Positions 23,507-37,900 of a stretch of 64,000 nt of DNA are shown here, piece after piece. A program made the translations under genes and the position numbers. The notes beneath the pieces were generated by a model. The model did no database searches and was not told the DNA's origin. It saw nothing but the letters and a program-made list of their open reading frames with translations. How positions within the stretch are numbered: position 1 is the stretch's first letter; each line of letters begins with the position of its first letter. This DNA comes from Glandiceps talaboti (lineage: Eukaryota > Hemichordata > Enteropneusta > Spengelidae), in NCBI RefSeq assembly GCF_964340395.1, contig NC_135564.1:17160431-17224430 (forward strand), read 5' to 3'.

Positions 23507-26500
23507 GTAAGACCATCTAATCTTACTTATTATCCTGATCTCGTTTTGCATAATTTTTAATAAGCACCACATCATAAATGCTAAAATCGCTGGCAATATT
23601 TTAAAGTAGACATTGTATCATAATTAGCCATCAATATCAAGTGAACTGTAGGTAATGTTAAATGTCCTTGATTGATTTGTCCTTGATTGATTGATTGATT
23701 ACCAGGTTAATCTGGGTATGGAAAACAGCCTTGTGGAGCTAGATAAAAAAGTCCAGAACGAAAGAATGGTCCTATGTTATTATTATTATGGTTTTAACGA
23801 TACGATCTTGGGATTGAAACCATGAAAAATATTCCAGACAGGATATTCTGCAAAGCCCAATCGAGGTTTTATTTCCCCCTTTGATAATGGATAAGTAAAC
23901 GATTAGTTCTAAGGTGACAATAACCCATGATAGTAGTTGGTTCGATTAGATTACGTGTTGAGACTCTTGGTGTCATTAAACTATCCCATATTGTAAGACC
24001 ACACCTGAATTGTTGTCTGTACAAAATGGCATACTTTATGATAGCAGGATATCAATAGAGTCGTGATTCCACCATTAGCTTTCCTTTCATTGAGGACAAT
24101 ATCACTATGAGACGAGACCACACCTTGTATTGTATGTTTTAAAAACAACCTTTGAAGTTTCTGCAAGCTTTGTGTTCCCTCAAACTGGTTTAATCGTGAG
24201 CTCAGAATTGGTCCAGGTACTATATGCATTGTTTTTTATTTTATCTTTGCATATCACAAAATATTTTTTTCATGTACTACAAAATAAACCTGCCATAGCA
24301 GTTTGAAACTAGCACTGTATGAAAGAAATTCTCGTTTTAACCACATCGTCCAATTCAAGCTTATGCAGAGAGTGTGTAGTGTTATTTAGAAAGTACCATA
24401 TTTCACCTAATTTACTCATGCTGATACCTCCATTGGAGGGGGTGTAGAAAGAACTACCTCGGACACAGGTCATGGTCACAGGTGTGGTAAAGGTTAGATA
24501 AAGTTGAGGTGAAACATGTCAAAGTTCCGTACCACAAGACAACCATTACAATCACCCCATTATAATGTAAACTAAGCTGAAGTCAGGCAAAGCCATTGTT
24601 ACAAAAATAACACTTTTTGCGGTTGAAATATAGGACTTTTTCTCCATGGAATGACGATAAGAGATAAAGCAAATGTTCCTGTAACCGATGCATTGGTAAT
24701 CATAAGACTAGGGGTGTTTTAATTTAGATAAGAGGAGAAAAATGGACAAGGTGCCTTTATTTAGTCAATAAAGAGAGAATTATATACAGCTGAAAGAGAG
24801 AAAAGTAGTCAGAGAAAGAAGAAAACAATTTTTCTATATCACCACACAAGTCAATCAGTCAATTGATCAATAATACACAAAAATGTTTCATTTCACCACA
24901 AAAGTTAATCTTTCAATCAAATAATGAATCAATCAAGAAATCGATCGATCGATCAATCAATTATATGCCTGCTGTCCCCTGTGCCTGATCACTTGTCTGG
25001 GTTTTTTAGTGTGGACATTACTAGGGCGTGTAGATGAAACAATTGTTGTAACAATTAAATATTAGATTCCTATGTGATATCTGTGTTGTACGTTCCGTGA
25101 CCAGATTGCACCAACGTTTCCCATACTTAATTAAATATTGAATACAGTTTTAAAACCAATATTTTCAATTAGAATTACATAGTCGTATTTTAGTTTTGTA
25201 ATGGGTGATATTTTTATCCAAACGATCTTCCATCATAAGGCGGACTGCTTGGGCCTTCATTATGCTGCATTATAATCATATGCACATAATTTAAACCTTG
25301 TTGACGGAGGCTGTAGTCCAGAACTATATGCAGCAATTATCTCTCCTTCCTTGTGATCTCTCTCTTTAAAATTAAATTTTTCCCAACAATGAAGCATCAG
25401 TTTCAACTTCACTATAGATAGTTCCCAACTTATCTACGATAGTATCAAAAGTTGCAGTTGCACCGAGCTGCATCACTCTCAGACCAGCACCCCTTTTAAA
25501 TGATGAGCGAACCGTTTACACTAAGGTTGCTCCTCCTGTTCTAGTCACTCTACTTCATACTTCCATACATCTAAAGAGACGTCTCCCTTTCGGTTTGGGT
25601 CACCTGAGAATGTCGATAACAGGGGCCTCTGTACAAGCCCTGTAGGTACTCTTACTCTTCCATTACCATCTTCAAACGGTACTGAAGTACCAAGGATTGA
25701 TAACCGTGGGGTTGAATCACTTGGGACCCTAGGTGTATAATAATGTTTCTAATGTCAGAATTCTTCCATACAATGTATTTTCATGTGCAATTGAGGTTTA
25801 AATCTCCACTTACCACCTCTTTCTTGATTTGTTTCTGGCTGTTAACATCTCCCTTTCAAAGGTCAGAACCTCCACTACCTTTATCTCCCCTTGGCTCACT
25901 GTAACTCTCTGTTGTTCGGTATTCTCTACCTCTAACTCTAGGAGCTTTATATTTACCGCATACCACGATGGAACTTCAATAATCTTCAACTAAGGCTGGA
26001 TGGGTACCAATCACACTGATGCCTGTAAAAACTACAATAAAAAAACCACAACACACGATACGAAGCGAGATCACAAGCAACTGTATACGCACACAGCATA
26101 TGCATTTAATACCTAGAACTGTGCATACCAGACAATATCAAATAGAAATCCAGAAATCTGGGTGCTATATTCAAAAAAAGTTTGGTATATCCACCCATCA
26201 TCTTACCTGCCACCTAAATATTGCACACAGCCAGGCTCAAAGCATCATTCCAGAGTAGACCTACCAACAGACAACCTGTACTTGGAGTGGGCAAAAAGTC
26301 CTGCAAGAATCACCACTGCTTTTCCCCGAAACATCTAATACCTACATCCACCAACACACTACACTTGTTCCACAGGCCAACGTTGGGCGCCAATTTTGTC
26401 ACCCTTCTTTGCGGGGCTAGGACCTGAAAACCTGGATGCCGTGCAAAATAAATTTATTCAAAAAGAAACATAATTTTTGTCGGTTTCTCTAGGACTTAAT

Positions 26501-28403
26501 TCTGGTTAGAAGGGAAAGTAATGACTCTTGCCGAATGACAATATAGATGAATGTTGATATATTTTGTTTACACAAAACAAATGTTAAACAACAGTTCATG
26601 AACAAAATACCAACGCCAAAAATAACAATTCGCAGTGTTCTATAATCTCTCTTAAAGATTCTTTCGTGAATAAACTATGAAACTAAACACTTTACTTGGT
26701 CTCAGTTTAACTATTGAAACTGTATTGTATGAAGCGGTTCTTAGTAAAATGTTTGTTAAGACTCAAAACAAGTTATAAATGCATCCTCATAATGCCCACC
26801 CCTACCGGTGCCCCGATGCAAACTGGTGCAAAAACAAATGGTGAAACGTATATTTTGAAATAGTTTAAAGTTTCAACCAACATGATTATGTGTCTTGTGT
26901 AAATGCATTTTCACGCATGTGCATACACGTCGTCGTCATTTGTTACAGGCTCTGTTACCCAGACTCCTCTGGTGAAAGTCAATGGAATCCGGGTAGTGAA
27001 AGCAGCTGGGACAATTTATATATTTCCAAGTAACAAAACTGCATTTCTTTCTGGTATCCCCCTCACATACTAGTATTCAAAAAAAACACCAAGTACCCCC
27101 TTCAATGCTCCTGCCCCACCCCCCTTCAGAGGTGTTGGTGAAAGCAGCATACGCATATTCGCACTACAAATTAATGTAAATATAGTATTGGGTATGGAAA
27201 AAATGTGCTGAGTACGTATTGACAAGTCTTATGGCTTAGTAATATAATTAACAACTATGGAGCGTAATTCACGTCAAAAGTCGAACTCGTCAAATGAAAA
27301 GTCAGGAACGTCGAGTGATGTCAGGTACGTCGAATGACAAGTCAGGAGCGTAAAGTGATGTGTCAGGTCTGTCGAATGACAAGTCAGGAACGGCAAGTGA
27401 TAAGTTAGGTCCGTCAAATGACAAGTCAGGAACGTCAAGTGATAAGTCAGGTCCGTCGAATGACAAGTCAGGAACGGCAAGTGATAAGTCAGGTCCGTCA
27501 AGTGATAAGTCAGGAACGTCAAGTGATAAGTCGGGTCCGTCAATTGATAAGTCAGGAACGTCAAGTGATAAGTCAGGAACGTCAAGTGATAAGTCAATGT
27601 CGTCAATTAATGATCAGAAATGCTCGAATGATAGTCGAATGATAGGTCAAATATCTTGACGATGAATCAATCTATACTACTACCAAACTGGTGTACATAG
27701 TTGAAGTTCTTGGTATCCCTTAGTATGGTTGGTCGTCAACCCAACTACGCGTCATGCCCTACGTCATATTTCGTCATGCAAGTGTTTCTTCAGATTCTAA
27801 TTAGTAAGCTAGGGATGACAACGGTGATCGACCTGGGAGAACTAACGTTTCTTGAGCGTTGCACACAACGTATAGTAAACTTTTGAATGGGCGATCGAGA
27901 TGTGTTTTTGTTTTGATTATTTGTGTGCTGTTCTGTTTGGCTGATGATGTAATAAACTAGCCATGGCGATATGAAGTCCGATCTTTTCTGTCTTTCAAAT
28001 TTGACAAGGGCGATCCTTTGCTGCTAAACACATAGGAATAACACTCTGTTTTAGATTCAGAGTCGATATATTCATGATATGTGATGGAAGAAAACAAGAA
28101 CTACATGATTTTATCACACAAATAAACAAAAAAATGCATCAACATTCAATTTTCGTTTGAATGTTCTCAGTATGAAATATCATATCTTGACCTAGGCTGG
28201 GGTCAGAATTTACGACAGGTGGGGGGGGGTGTCAGGGGGAGAAATTGGGGGGGGGGGGGGGTGAAAAAATATCAGGTTTCAAAGAGGGGCCATGAAAATT
28301 ATGATGGTCTGAAAGGAGGAGTGTCGAAATATACGAATGTATTTATGCATGCCTTCCCCTGTTTGTATGTCTGTCTGTCTGTCTCTGTCTCTGTATGTAT
28401 GTA

Positions 28404-28454
<51 letters not shown>

Positions 28455-28955
28455 GTGTGTGTGTGTCTCTCTCTCTGTCTCTCTCTGAAATGTCTGTCTG
28501 TCTCTCTCTTATATTGAGAGTACAATTAGGGTATTGAAGACAATTTTCAAGTACTATATGGCGTTCGATAATGTTTATGGTTTGAAATTTCTTGCCCCAA
28601 ATTAGCCTCCTACATGTCCTTATTTGAAAAAATGGGGACACCCCTCTCACACCCTCCCCACTAGCTATCATGCGGGACGCTGTTTCTGCCCAAAATCAAG
28701 ATTGAAAAGAGAAAACCTGGCTGGCTAAGGTAATTTCCAAGTACAGGTTACAGCCCAATGTGAAACATTTTTTGCAAAGCCCACATCTATATTTGTAAAG
28801 AAATCTCTCATTGTGATTTCCACTGTTAGCTGAATGTAGTGTACCCATACTGTACATCTCTGAAGTTGGGGGGGGGGGGGGTTACTGTAAAATGTATGGT
28901 AGTATTAAATGAAGTGAACAGTTTTGCAAATGTACAGTGTAAACGATTGCTCCTG

Positions 28956-28994
<39 letters not shown>

Positions 28995-31900
28995 GGCAGG
29001 GGGAAGAGAAATTTAGGCATACACAAAAGCATTCGCTTTGCAGTCACCCACCTCATCACTGAATATATGCTTTAACAATGTTCAAATGTACTTGGTAAAC
29101 GATCGCTCCTAATGTTTAATGTGGTTCAAATCATTATCAAATATTTCGTGTCCACCCCTTTCAGACCATCAGAATTTCCATGACTCCCATCGAACCCTCA
29201 ATCTTTTTTCAAGCCCCCTCTGCTAATTGATTTTTTGACTAAAATGAGTAGATATAGTTTGTTCACAGTTTTATAGACAAATAAGAAACAGTTGTATCAT
29301 GTAGTAAATATATTGCAAGTTCAATAGGTTTCAAAGGATTGATAGTAGGGAATTGACATCTACATATTTCAGCGATACTAAAGAAATGAACAATGTCTAT
29401 TTGACATTTGTAGTGAAAGCTTTCCCCCAATAGTACCATATTAATACAAATACAGACACAACCATGACATTGAGGTACTTCTGCCATGGAAGACTTTCAC
29501 TTTTAACAATCAATGCAAACTGTGAAGCATACTAACGCTTCCAAACAGGGTATCTACTTATAGTTAGACATGAATTCAAATCAGATTTGAACATCCCTTT
29601 TCTCTCCGGTGAGAATATATTTTGAACTGGTATGTTGGTAATTACAAATAATAACTGCAAAGATACATCTCTTACTGTCCGAGTGTTTTGCATATATAAT
29701 AAATGATCGTTCTTTAAAGCACAACTATCCTTCTCATAATGTATATTTCATATTGAATGGGGTGGTGATCATGTGTGAACGTATAAAATTTAAGTCAGCC
29801 ATAACTGCATATAAAACTCGAGTATAATTCTTCTGCCAGTTCATGACCTAGGTCACTTGACGTTCCCGACTTATCACTTACGTTCCTGACTTGTCATTCG
29901 ACGGACCTGACTTATCACTTGACGTTCCTGACTTGTCATTTGATGGACCTAATCGACTTATCGACTGAAGAGTTCGACTTTTGGCGTCAATTCCGCTCTA
30001 CATGACAACTTTGAAAACCCCCATTAGAATCAGAATATTCAGCAAGACTTGCATTTTGCTACAACTAAGGAGTACACAATATATGATGATTAGAACACAC
30101 TATATGATGATTAGAACACAATATATTATGATTTGAATACAATATATGATTATTAGAACACAATATATTATGATTAGAACACAATATATGATTATTAGAA
30201 CACAATATATTATGATTAGAACACAATATATGATTATTAGAACACAATATATGATTATTAGAACACAATATATTATGATTAGAACACAATATATGATGAT
30301 TAGAATACACCAATGTTTGTATACTTTCCATATACGTGTTGCCAATACTGTATCATGTTAGATTTTGCTGTTATTTCTCTTAGAAAATAGTTTAGGTCCA
30401 ATGCCACAGTGTCAAAATCCTGGAGCCCCAGCATATGGTGAAATACATCCAGAGAAGACAGCTTTTCCTGTTTCCCTGTCCACTGTGATAACATTTACAT
30501 GCTGTGAATTGTACGAACTTGTTGGAATGAGTGAGACGACATGTTTAGCTGATGGAACATGGAGTTCACCTCCGCCAATCTGTAATCCGGGTAAGTGAAT
30601 AAATGTTTCTAATACATACTGCAGTCACTGGTATACGTCTGCATTATCCTGTAATGTATCTACACACAAATCTTGAATTCGTTTGTTTTAGTAATGAAAA
30701 TTAAATGCAAAACTACATTTTGCATTTATTGGAAAAAGCACCCGTCTAAGTGACGAGGGTTTCCCTTTACACAATTACTATTCAGTCCAGGCAGTAGTAC
30801 TGGAGATCTGCCATCTATTCCTGATGAGAGGTCGCTGTGTAGGTCCAAAACGTTGAACAATTGGATTTAATTCTATAATCATTATGAACGAATATTTTGA
30901 TATCAAACTTGTATAGATTTCCTTAAATTCTGCCCCCCCCCCTACGCAGCTTTCATTGTAGTTGGAATGAACTTTATTTACTCTACTAACTCATGTTCAC
31001 ATATGTTGAAATGTTTATGAGCATTTAAGCTGAGATTAATTTGGGTTTCCAATAACATACCCTCAGAAAATTGGTAGGTAGTTCGGGATTTTTAATTTTT
31101 CGTTTTCGGTTATCGATAGTCTGATGAAGTGTACAAGAAGCAATTTAGACAACTACGATAAAGACCAAAACAAAGTTTAGCCTGTGTGGTGTAAACCAAA
31201 CGTGCACTTTAGCTATATTAATGAAAGGCCATGGTTCATTGGATATCAAAACCAAAATATCGTGAAAGCTTGCACAAAAATACAGGTATCTGAAAAAACA
31301 AACATTACCAAACAAACCCATGAGCTGTTTATTTTGACCACAAAACGAAGTATTAAAACAAATTAAATCAACAACGATAAACAAACAAAGTAAAAATAGA
31401 AAATAACATCTTATCTTATTCTATCAACAACTATTAGCAACCCAGAACATGCAAATATTAAAACAAACTAGTGAATTGTTTCAGAGAAGAAATCAAATAT
31501 ATACTTTCTCCGAAAAAAATTTACCCCAATAGGTAATGACAGATGTCATCTCCTCATGAAAATGTTAATGCTTAATAGATGTTAATTATACACGGCTTTA
31601 ATTTATCGATTGGCTGTTATGTACATCTAATGACTTTTTTGTTTCATTTACCCTATACACGTGACTTCCAGGAGAAGCAATTACCCCAATCTTGATTTGT
31701 AGTTCACAAATTTGATTAAATAAACTTGTACCAACAACAAAATCGAGACAAACACCAATTGTCTCACATTTTGCGATTTAGGGAACGACAGTGGAAAAAG
31801 AATAACATTACTTCACTCAAAAGCAGTGAAATTTCCCAGTCAACACAACAGGCATGATTATTTGAGGGAAACTCACAGCAGACGCATGATTTCTCGTAGT

Positions 31901-34900
31901 TTTGCACTTTTACAGTTTATAAATGTTTATGGTCGGTGACATAAACTAGTGTATTTTAGGTTATCGGAAATACACAATTGTTTTATTTGGACAAATCATT
32001 TATTCATTGAGACAAATTATAACATAATTTATGGTAGTAAGATATAAAAAATGTAGATTTATTCTTCTTCACGTGATGTACAGCTTAATTTTCGCCATCT
32101 TATATAGACTCAGGCACTTTGTCAAACTAAGAAAAGTTGCTATTGTGTACATAATTATATTCTGTAACAGAGGCCGCTTAACTCACTGTACCCTTATATT
32201 GTAAATCAAACCAACTTAAGTAGTCTAAATTTACATGTCTGCTTGAACAATTGTTTCGTCAATATTTTAATGGTGTATGTAAACCTGTTGACTGGACAAG
32301 GTGTAAAGTAATGTATGTGAGGAGTAACACTTGTGGTTTACTCACCGGCCTTAATGCTTTACAGTATGGACAAAATGAAAAATCGTGAGGACACAATAGT
32401 CACAATAGTGTTGTCCAGAAGTTGTGGCAAAGGAATGTAACAATTTACAACAGAGTACCACCAACCAATGAATCAGAGCGGGTTTTTTTCATAGCAAGGA
32501 AAGTAAATGTGAATAAATTACGCAAAAGTAGCGTACTAGAAGATGCATGATATTAACAAATGGTGGAAAGGTATAAAAAAAATATCGCAGAATATATCTC
32601 TTTCTGAGTTCAGAGTATAAGAGACAGATGTGAAGAGTATTAAATTTTATAACTTACTATTTAGAGTTATCGTGACAAGGTTAGCATGCTTCTGATACAA
32701 ATATTGTTATTTTTCCTATATTTGCAAACACACTAGTATGTAAACCAGAACCCTATGAATACTCGTATGATGGTTCCTGTTACTATTCTCCACTTGCTGG
32801 TACTGGTTCACGAACATTTAATTTTCTTGATGCTGCCCATTATTGCGAAGTACATGGTTACTACCTAGCAACACTAGAAACATTGGGTGAACATAATTTT
32901 GTGAAGGGCATGTTGAAGAATTCTAATTACGGAGGATCGCGTTACTGGGTAGGGGCAAATGATCTTCAATCGGAGGGAAACTGGAAGTGGCTATCTGGTC
33001 ATGGATGGACGTATAATAACATGTGGTACACTGGTGAACCAAATGGTGGACAAATCCAGAATTGTGGACTGCTGAAAAGAGGACAGGGTCTGAAAGTAGA
33101 CTATAACATGGTTGATTCTGATTGTGATGTGGAAAGATACCTTATATGTGAAAGAGGCAAGTTTTCTCTTTCGTTAAAATCATAGTTAACACTTTCAATT
33201 TTGCCTTTGCACGACATATGATAGACAATGCAAGAGGGAAACAGGTCTTGTTTTGAGATATGGGTGACATCTATTTGAAACTGGGCAGTACATATGTCCA
33301 AAATAGTCATAATGTCAAGAATACAATACAAGGCTTAATATTTGCAGTCAGACATTTCATTAAAAAAAGTCGAGGGTGTAATGACTATAAAATGATGACG
33401 ACTGTGTTTAATGTTGTAAACTGAATATTACTTTCATTTAGTCTATGTCTTCAAGGTGTGAATGTGTGTAATCACGGTAATGTGTCGAAACGTACAAATG
33501 AAACACAATCACTATAGCCCTAGTCACTTTACATTGCGATCTGTCATTTTGATTCACTGTCTCACTGACCACTTGTAATGCTAGCAACGGTGACCGATTA
33601 AAGTGGTTTTAAAATAATATGCTAAACCTGATTGGTTTGAAAAAAACACACTCTAAGTTATTGGTCACAATAATTGACAATATTCAAATGATGTCAACAT
33701 GTAACGTAAATGTGCCATTTTAGCTGTAGTATTTTATATTTTTCGTACTTACAAACTAATTTTAACCGTTTATGTACTTTTATTCCATGTTCACATTATT
33801 TTAATTGAAATAAGTTTTCATTTATTTGAGAATATTGTTTTATTTTTCGTCAAACCAGAATTTTTGAAGGATTATATATAATTGAAAGTCAAAATATATT
33901 TTTTGTTAAAGTTTATTTTATTTGGTAAATTTAAAAAAAAATGTTCAACTTTTTTCTTTTTTTTTCTCTCAACTTTTTTTTTTTTTTTGGCCGAGTCTGC
34001 TGACAGGCGCCGAAAAATATAAAATACTATAGCTAAGATAAAATAATACTTTTGGCCTGAACGGCTTGCCATATGCCATCATGGAGATAAGCAAAAGAGT
34101 GATATAGTTATATACATTTATATCATGTAATGTTCATACAGCTTTCAGTTATTCGCTTAGATCATGTCACGTGGTATAGACAAGTGACCCAGTTTTACCT
34201 TCATTTGCATACAGAGGACAATATTCCTTTTTTCTATTTTCCCTAGGGCACTATTACAGTAGCACGAGATTACTCCTACCTGTGATTTTCTTTCAATTTG
34301 GAAAGACTACATGTCTAGGAAAGTGGTGTGTTATAAAACACTTATTGACTGGCTTTATTCGGGCAATAGTAGATGCCTAGCTACCCCTCGTGCTGTTATG
34401 CAGCAACTATTTCCCTCGGCTTTTAGCCAAAGGAAATAGCTGTTGCATAACAGCCCTCGAGGTAATAGACATCTACCAGTTCCCTCATAGCCAGGCAATA
34501 AGTCTATAATTATAATGTACACGTGCACAGTGTACAAACAGACATGTTGATAACTGTAATTTGGGGCGTGACTATTGATAACGTTACGAGTGGTTGGTGA
34601 GACAACCAAGCAAAATCACATGTAAATAGTATTCAGTTTATGTTGAAGTGATGTGATGGGATATTATGTTTTATAATATACCTAGTGATAATGCTGTGCC
34701 ATGATTCGCTAGAATCAGTCACGTGATAGGAAAATAGAATGACTATTTCCCTAGGGAAATAGTTCCATCAACTTTTACATGGTCACGTGACCACCGCGCG
34801 TTCACAGCATGTCCAAATGTCAGCTTCTGACGATGTCGTCTGCCACCGCGAGTTCACAGCATGGGGTATATTATAAAACACATATTGCCTGGCCTATATT

Positions 34901-37900
34901 CGGGCTATAGCACCCGTTCATTACCCCCTCGTGACTGTGAGTTGCCAGAATCACATGCTATTTCCCTCGGCCTTTGGCCTCGGGAAATAGCATGTGATTC
35001 TGGTAACTCACAGTCCCTCGGGTGTAATAAACGGGTGCTATAGCCCTCATGGCCAGACAATATGTGTTCAATAATGTATTCGCATGTGACTCTTTGGGAT
35101 GTCATCTTTGAATACACCAATAAAGTAGCTAATATTACGAACAATAACTGTATGCACATTGGTCTGATAACGAACAGTGTTTAAAATGAAGATACTAATG
35201 CATGTGTAAGCCACGTGACATATCTCAACTAAAACATCTGTAGGTGGGATGGTTAAATGTGATAACCCTGGTGAACCTGAGAATGGGATTCAGACATCAT
35301 CTGTTATATTTCCTGCAACTATTGGTGAAAAGTTGACATTTGAATGTAATGATGGATACATCCTTCATGGTGCACCAATTATTACCTGTGACGTCATCAT
35401 AGAACCCAGTTGCAATAATACTGGTCATGCTTGGGATAATCCTCTACCGGTTTGTACTCTACCAAGTAAGTTGTGATTTTATATCTATCATAGATAGAAA
35501 TGCTGTAGCGAACAAGTAGATACAGTATTAGTAGTAGTAAGCGCTGTTTGTTTTGATGACATGGGAAAATATACAATGACATATTACCAATTAAAAGAAC
35601 AGAAAGTTAATGCATCACCCAGACCATCAGGCTTAGTTTTCACCTGGTGAAATTAAATATTAACTATATCTAGAAAACGGGAAAATGGAAAATGCACAAC
35701 AAGTAAAGAAGTAACAGTAATATGATTGGATATACAAACGTTTACTCGTGTACAAGTGATTACTTGTAGCAGTGTCCGAGTAATATATTGGCATTTGCAC
35801 TGCAGTGCAATGCCGGAAAAAATACTGCATACCTGCATGCAAATTGTATGCCAGTGAGGGCACGATCGTTCCTTGCACGATAAATTGATATGGCAGCAGT
35901 TTGCCATTTCGGATAAACATATGTAATAATAGCAGAAACTCATGGCATCCCAAAGACAGTGTCGGTACTCTTAGGTATTTGTACACGTGCTTGCAGTGTT
36001 TTCTACGACTGCAGAGTACAGTACAAGCGCTCATCAAAATACCCCAAGTACGCCACACTTGCATTTACGCGTCATGGGGTTCTGTCACAGTATGATCTCC
36101 AGGCAGTTGAGAAAGTTACTGGCAGTATATGGGCCCTTGTTACGTTGTAGGACTGTGCCAAGGGGTAATAATTGTAGTGCTATATATGATCACACTTTAT
36201 GAATGGATATTCGCTGTTACTTACCTCAAACAATTTAAATAATGAAGCAAACTATAATAGCAAAACAAGAAATCGTACAGTTCTATCACAATCCTTAGTG
36301 ATGTCCTATGGTAAACAGTATAAGTATAATCTTAGGATTAAAATGTCTATGAAGTCAAGAAGTGTTACATGATACTAGAATATTGGGTTTGCAGCAATTT
36401 ATATACTTATATATATAATATTTTATTTTCAGGTGCATGCATTGAGCCAAGTTTACCAGGCCATCTTCAGATGGGAGCTGAAAACGTTCAGTTTCCAGTC
36501 GTAAATGGTACAATACTTCAGATAACTTGTATTCCTTCTTACTACACTTTAAATGGTGATTCTACTTTGATATGCTTGAATGGAACATGGGAAGGAGAAC
36601 TGAATGCAACATGCACAGGTAATTTGCTATCTTGTTCAGTCTATTGCGAAAAGCCTACTATCCGTACAGTGACACATGTCTATTCAAACATTTCCTTTAA
36701 AACCATTGGTTTTGAAGTTAAATCATCGTACACACAGTTCTTACAAACACATTCCTTTATTGAACTCAATTCATGTATTGTTTTTACAGAGGCTACAACA
36801 ACTGAACCCCTTCTGGCAACGATTGACTCTGACGCACCATGTACTCTAGGTGAGTTATTGTTGAAATGTCGGTTAAGGAAATTGTTCAGTCGTTCTGTCA
36901 GTTTGCTCATTTACATGTGAGACTTGAATTAGAACATTATATTGTTTAAAGGGGAATGCCACTCAGGAAATAGAAAAAGTTTCACAAATCATGGGTTCTG
37001 GAGAGTTATTTCATGATTTTACATCACCTACAATTTGCGATTTCCGAGAAATACCAAGCTGATCTTGTGCATTTATAGGCTATGGGCTACTGCATCATAG
37101 GAGATGGCAGTGATTGAACACTGAATATTCATGAGTACAAAATTGCTATACACTTCAGTGTGAAACAGCTGTCATGAATATTAAGAGTTCAACAGAACTG
37201 GAGCTGGGAGGGGGGTATTGCAATTGTGAGAAACCTGTTTCCACATTGAAACCCCATCCCCAGTTAAAACGACCAGCCCAATGATCCAATATCTCATCGT
37301 ATTTTTGCCAAATTGGCACATCTAAATATGACAAGGGATTCTAATCGATGATCCTGAACCGTTTACGTTTCAAATTAAGAAAATAATCACAAAACATTCA
37401 GTACGTATATAGTTAAGTAATAACACGACATAGCCCAACACTTGGAATTAGTCAAAACCGAACAAAAGCTAATGTTGTTTAAGTGATAATCGTGATTTCC
37501 CGTGACTGTAAAAGTATCAATAATAACAATAATAAAACACTAATTAACAAAGAACAAAATAGTGTACTACATTGACATCAAAGATATACAACTTCAGACA
37601 TCAGACCACGGACAAATGGAAAATCTTACAGACAAGGAAAGTAAACAACTGAGTTGGATTAATAACACTTGGCACAGCATGTTGGAAGTATAAGAGACTT
37701 GTATTATATTCCATCATTTGATAAAAACACGTTTATGGCCACCTTATATAATACTATAGTTCATGTACACACATAAATTTCCAGTTCCCCTGGCATTTCA
37801 TGTACATATAAAGAGGCCATAAAACTGTTCTTATCAAACCATGTTGTGTAATACAAGTCCTCTGCTGTTCCAACATGATGTGTCAAGTGTTATTAATCCA

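Larger units (their letters stand above)
27260..30000. mobile_element. TIR element with subterminal 21-bp repeats
   Basis: The left end (27260-27290) and right end (29968-29999) are inverted copies sharing GAGCGxAATTxACGxCAAAAG and GTCGAACT. Next to each end is an array of the same 21-bp unit in opposite orientation: about 15 units on the left (27281-27600) and about 6 on the right (29858-29960). The interior holds G-runs and CTGT/CAGA arrays that are also inverted relative to each other. No transposase frame was recognised, so it looks non-autonomous or foldback-like. Target-site duplication unclear. Confidence 0.6.
23507..30383 (+). other. Intron 1 of gene B (6.9 kb)
   Basis: To about 24615 it matches intron 1 of gene A. 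24616-25980 has no recognised content. 25980-26560 is a degraded LTR-type region shared with 51190-51670; 26575-26838 matches the DNA just upstream of CCP1 in cassettes A and C. 26949-27029 is a weak exon candidate. 27260-30000 is a TIR element; 30085-30312 is a 21-bp tandem repeat. Confidence 0.5.
33157..35243 (+). other. CTLD-CCP2 intron of cassette B
   Basis: Contains T/A-rich runs (33900-33990) and three palindromes (34340-34503, 34741-34762, 34880-35065), described separately. No exon recognised. Confidence 0.5.

Noticed and set aside
27274-27659. Heptad [14 protein letters not shown] open frames as a secreted repeat protein
   Set aside because: The 21-bp unit is the subterminal repeat of a TIR element and appears inverted at its other end; no splice sites or start context.
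28279-28671. Gln/Thr/Asp- or Cys/Leu-rich frames over the CTGT array
   Set aside because: Microsatellite artefacts.
30065-30361. Repeat frames of HNILCSN and IIIYCVL type
   Set aside because: Products of the 21-bp AT-rich tandem repeat upstream of CCP1 of cassette B.
34355-35159. Frames with [14 protein letters not shown] on both strands
   Set aside because: Both strands read alike because the sequence is a palindrome; no gene.
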